From contig WVSO01000029.1 of assembly GCA_015689745.1 (NCBI GenBank), forward strand, positions 1-36,404: DNA of 36,404 bases, read 5' to 3'. Both the position numbers and the translations under genes were made by a program. The notes beneath the pieces were generated by a model. The model was not told where the DNA came from. It did not search any database and saw only the letters and a list, made by a program, of their open reading frames with translations. Positions 33,422-36,404 of this stretch are shown here, in pieces (positions within the stretch are counted from its first letter, which is position 1; each line of letters begins with the position of its first letter). Origin of the DNA: Rhodobacterales bacterium HKCCSP123. GTDB taxonomy: Bacteria; Pseudomonadota; Alphaproteobacteria; Rhodobacterales; Rhodobacteraceae.

Positions 33422-35016
33422 TGTCATTCCGTCACGATGCGCTCTACGCGTCTCGGCGCTCGCCTGTCCTCGCGGACAACCTCGTCTCTACATCCCACCC
33501 AGTCGCCGCACAGGCAGGGCTGTCGACGCTAGCCCGCGGCGGCAACGCCGTCGACGCGGCGATCGCCGCTGCCGCGACCCTCACGGTCGTCGAGCCGACT
33601 GGCAATGGGCTGGGCTCGGATGCCTTCTGCATCCTGTGGGACGGCAAGGAGCTGCATGGCCTGAACGCCTCTGGCGGGGCTCCGGCAGGCTGGACGCCCG
33701 ACCGCTTCAAGGGGCGTGAGACCATGCCGTTCCGGGGATGGGACAGCGTCACAGTGCCAGGGGCCATCGCCGCCTGGGCCGAGCTCAACGACCGCTTCGG
33801 CAAGCTCAACCTTGAGACCGTGCTCGCCCCCGCAATTTCCTACGCGGAGGACGGGTTCATCGTGTCTCCCGTGATCGGCGCACTCTGGGCGCGTGGAGCC
33901 GACATGCTCTCAGATCAGCCTGGCTTTGCACAGGCCTTCATGCCAGGAGGACGCGCTCCGCGTGCCGGAGAACGCTTCCGGAATCCCGGCCAAGCCGAAA
34001 GCCTGCGTATGATCGCCGAAACCAAGGGGCGCTCCTTTTACGAGGGCCGGCTGGCAGAAAAGATCGCGGCTTTCGCGCGCCAACACGGCGCGGCCTTGTC
34101 GGAAGCGGATTTGGCCGCCTTCCAGCCCGAATGGTGCGGCACGATATCGGCGGATTTCGACCACAATACGCTCCATGAGATTCCACCGAACGGTCAGGGC
34201 ATCGCGGCTCTTATGGCGCTAGGCCTTTTGCGACACACAGGTGTGCGGGACCTTGATGCCGACGACCCGCGCGCGCTGCATCTGCAGATCGAGGCGATCA
34301 AGCTGGCCTTCGCCGATCTCCACGCCTATGTCGCTGACCGCGACTTCATGACCTACGTGACGCCGGAAGACCTGCTCGAACCTGGCTACCTTGCAGATCG
34401 TGCGCAGCTTATCGACATGGACAAGGCTCAGGACTACGGACCGGGCGCGCCTAGACACGGTGGCACGGTCTATCTGACGACGGCGGACGCCTCGGGAATG
34501 ATGGTCTCGTTCATCCAGTCCAACTATTCCGGCTTCGGCTCGGGCGTCGTTGTTCCCGACACCGGAATAAGTCTCCAGAACCGGGGCGCTGGGTTCTCGC
34601 TTATCCCCGGTCACCCGAATGAGGTCGCGCCGGGCAAACGACCCTTCCACACGATCATACCGGGCTTCCTGATGCAGAACGGCGGGCCCAAGATGAGCTT
34701 CGGCGTGATGGGTGGCCCGATGCAGGCGCAGGGCCATGTCCAGATGGTGCTTCGCACCCAACTTTGGGATCAGGACGTGCAAACCGCCGTCGATGCACCG
34801 CGCTGGCGCTTCGTTCGTGGACGCGATGTCGCCTGCGAGCAGGCAATGCCAGCCGCGACACGGGACGCCTTGGTCGCTCTTGGCCATGAGATCACAGTTG
34901 AAGCGCCTGACAGCGCCTTCGGCTTTGGTGGCGCCCAGCTGATCGAGCGATTGGACGGCGGCGGCTACGCTGCCGGCTCGGACCCGAGGAAGGACGGCGC
35001 CGCTCAGGGCTTCTAG
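33421..35016 (+). CDS. Gamma-glutamyltransferase family hydrolase, no signal peptide
   Basis: The protein has 531 residues from the ATG at 33421, with GGAAGGA upstream; a longer frame exists but lies inside tctA. It is an Ntn hydrolase that cuts itself before Thr349 (HGG-TVYLTTAD) to give large and small subunits. Other family elements are LARGGNAVDAAIAAAATL, VEPTGNGLGSDAF, NGQGIAALMALGLL, and GVMGGPMQAQGHVQ. No signal peptide is present, unlike periplasmic Ggt, so it likely works in the cytoplasm like YwrD-type relatives. Translation is coupled to tctA, so it probably hydrolyses a gamma-glutamyl or related compound brought in by the transporter. Substrate inferred. Confidence 0.9.
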   Translation: MSFRHDALYASRRSPVLADNLVSTSHPVAAQAGLSTLARGGNAVDAAIAAAATLTVVEPTGNGLGSDAFCILWDGKELHGLNASGGAPAGWTPDRFKGRETMPFRGWDSVTVPGAIAAWAELNDRFGKLNLETVLAPAISYAEDGFIVSPVIGALWARGADMLSDQPGFAQAFMPGGRAPRAGERFRNPGQAESLRMIAETKGRSFYEGRLAEKIAAFARQHGAALSEADLAAFQPEWCGTISADFDHNTLHEIPPNGQGIAALMALGLLRHTGVRDLDADDPRALHLQIEAIKLAFADLHAYVADRDFMTYVTPEDLLEPGYLADRAQLIDMDKAQDYGPGAPRHGGTVYLTTADASGMMVSFIQSNYSGFGSGVVVPDTGISLQNRGAGFSLIPGHPNEVAPGKRPFHTIIPGFLMQNGGPKMSFGVMGGPMQAQGHVQMVLRTQLWDQDVQTAVDAPRWRFVRGRDVACEQAMPAATRDALVALGHEITVEAPDSAFGFGGAQLIERLDGGGYAAGSDPRKDGAAQGF

Positions 35017-35221
35017 CGGTTCAGTCCTGACATTCGGTGGCCTTGGATAAATCGTGCCGGTTCGCGTGTGCAGGTTATGCAGATGACCTCGACCGGTGCG
35101 CGCCAGCAGAGGGTCCCCGAGCCGAGCGGCAACCCAGAACCCGTACGGTTAAAGGCACGCCTTGCGGTTCGAGGTGGCACGTGCCATCCGCCGATTGCTG
35201 AGAGGATGACAGGATAAGCGG

Positions 35222-36310
35222 ATGAGCGGGTCAGGAGACGTGACGACCGATGTCGCCATCGTCGGCGGTGGTCTTTCAGGACTGGCGCTCGCAAACCTGC
35301 TCCAAGCGGCCGGCCTTTCTTTCCAACTGTTCGAGGCACGGGCGCATTTCGGCGGCCGCATCGCAGCCCTCGAGGGACTCGGGGGCTGCGTCGACCTCGG
35401 CCCATCCTGGTTCTGGCCAGGGCAGCCCCGTATCGCCCAACTTGTTGCGGAACTCGGTCTTAGATCCTTCCCCCAGCACGCCCACGGCGACATCGTCTTC
35501 GAGGATGCGACGGGCATGGTCCATCAAGGGATGGGATACGCATCGATGGAGGGTTCGTTCCGTCTTGAGGGCGGAATGATTGGCCTGGTCGAGGGGCTCA
35601 CCGCGACACTGCCAGCTGATCGCCTGCACCTCTCCTCTGCAGTCAAAGAGATGGGGAGCGGCCAGGTGCGTCTCGCCAACGGCACGTGTTGCTCGGCCCG
35701 GCACGTTGCGCTGGCCATCCCGCCCCGACTTGCGGCCACGCTAATCTACGACCCGCCACTCCCAGTGGCCGCGTTTCAGAGCCTGACAGCTATCCCGACA
35801 TGGATGGCAGGGCATGCCAAGTTCGTGGCGATCTACGATCGCCCGTTCTGGCGTGAGAAAGGCATGTCTGGTGACGCGATGAGCCACCGCGGTCCGCTTG
35901 CCGAAATCCACGACGCCAGCAGCGCGGATGGCACCCCAGCCGCGCTCTTCGGATTCCTCGGTGTCCCGGCATCTCATCGCAAGGATCGTGCCGCCGAGAT
36001 CGAAGCACTTGCGCTGCACCAGCTCGCGCAGATCTTTGGGCCCGAAGCGAGGGAGCCGCTGCAGACAGCACTGCAGGACTGGGCCTGCGAGCCCCTTACA
36101 GCGACGGAGACTGACCAGACACCTCCGGCAGGGCATCCGGCCTACGGGCTGCCACACGCGCTTGTGGGGGTTTCTGACGGCCGTCTTCACTTTGCCGGGA
36201 CGGAGGTCGCCCAAGAGATGGGTGGGCTCATGGAGGGCGCTCTCGCGTCTGCAGAGCGTGTCGCGCGCCTGATCATCGCGGACATGAAACCTGGGTTGGA
36301 TGCCAGCTGA
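35222..36310 (+). CDS. FAD-dependent amine oxidoreductase (flavin monoamine oxidase family)
   Basis: The protein has 362 residues. The N-terminal FAD fold has VAIVGGGLSGLALANLLQ, then the acidic strand end FEARAHFGGRI. The C-terminus has GRLHFAGTEVAQEMGGLMEGAL, the second FAD contact typical of monoamine oxidases. Typical members have about 430-500 residues, so the substrate domain is compact. It follows the GGT-family gene by 205 bases, so it may have its own promoter or be the last gene of the tct operon. An amine released by the upstream hydrolase is a reasonable substrate; this is inference. Confidence 0.85.
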   Translation: MSGSGDVTTDVAIVGGGLSGLALANLLQAAGLSFQLFEARAHFGGRIAALEGLGGCVDLGPSWFWPGQPRIAQLVAELGLRSFPQHAHGDIVFEDATGMVHQGMGYASMEGSFRLEGGMIGLVEGLTATLPADRLHLSSAVKEMGSGQVRLANGTCCSARHVALAIPPRLAATLIYDPPLPVAAFQSLTAIPTWMAGHAKFVAIYDRPFWREKGMSGDAMSHRGPLAEIHDASSADGTPAALFGFLGVPASHRKDRAAEIEALALHQLAQIFGPEAREPLQTALQDWACEPLTATETDQTPPAGHPAYGLPHALVGVSDGRLHFAGTEVAQEMGGLMEGALASAERVARLIIADMKPGLDAS

Positions 36311-36404
36311 TCACTCCGCTCTGGGAATGCCGTTTCGACTGCGACTAACTGTCCGGCATCAGCACTCATGGGACAGACTGGGGTGATTGAGTAGTGGAGG
36401 ATTT

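Noticed and set aside
35150-35180. GGTTCGAGG, resembling a tRNA T-loop
   Set aside because: No acceptor, D or anticodon stem can be folded around it.
35013-35405. Minus-strand frame of 130 codons between the GGT-family and oxidase genes
   Set aside because: It overlaps the oxidase gene start, is Arg-rich and has no family features.

Overview
The window looks like a chromosomal segment of an alphaproteobacterium, most likely Rhodobacterales (Roseobacter group). The base composition is high in G+C. The family mix also fits this group: a fused TRAP permease with a TAXI binding protein, a tripartite tricarboxylate transporter (TctCBA), a Flp-like pilin carrying the ENGAITVDW motif, and a DUF805 remnant ending in a PSEPG-type tail. 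This is inference from gene families; there is no rRNA or other marker gene. I saw no tRNA, rRNA, CRISPR array or intact insertion sequence.

Layout. Positions 1-2133 are a gene-poor, partly decayed edge: a Flp-like pilin protein (184-705), a truncated DUF805 gene (1008-1361), a 41-codon ORF with a good ribosome site (1511-1636) and about 500 bases with nothing recognisable. Positions 2134-20758 form one large divergent catabolic locus. Leftward from the XRE-cupin regulator (13943) run the TAXI binding protein, fused TRAP permease, universal stress protein, nitrilase-family amidohydrolase, very large Orn/Lys/Arg-type PLP decarboxylase, ATP-grasp protein and C45-type Ntn hydrolase. Rightward run two class III aminotransferases, a membrane-anchored FMN/Fe-S glutamate-synthase-like protein, a carboxymuconolactone-decarboxylase-family protein and a succinate-semialdehyde-type dehydrogenase. 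Several gene junctions in this locus carry perfect GC-rich hairpins.

Positions 20759-21755 hold about 1 kb without a supportable gene. An amidase-signature enzyme follows (21756-23159), then lrgAB on the minus strand, a 654-residue acidic OmpA-family protein, and an XRE-type regulator gene broken by an in-frame TAG, followed by a small ORF of unknown function. Next come a substrate-binding-domain protein without a signal peptide, a LysE-family exporter, and a LysR regulator divergent from tctCBA, a gamma-glutamyltransferase-family gene and a compact FAD amine oxidoreductase.

How the genes could work together. The large locus has the parts to import an amino-acid-like substrate by TRAP, decarboxylate it to an amine, remove amide or acyl groups, transaminate the omega-amine and oxidise the semialdehyde to a dicarboxylate. 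The XRE-cupin regulator has the architecture of PuuR, the putrescine regulator, but no Puu enzyme is present. An ATP-grasp protein and two unrelated amidohydrolases occupy the places where the Puu pathway uses a glutamyl ligase and a glutamyl hydrolase. This makes the locus a candidate for an alternative, undescribed ligate-oxidise-release route for polyamine or basic amino acid catabolism. The second locus (29389-36310) pairs a TTT importer with a cytoplasmic GGT-family hydrolase and an amine oxidase, which suggests use of an imported gamma-glutamyl or related N-acyl compound. Both substrates are inferred, not shown.
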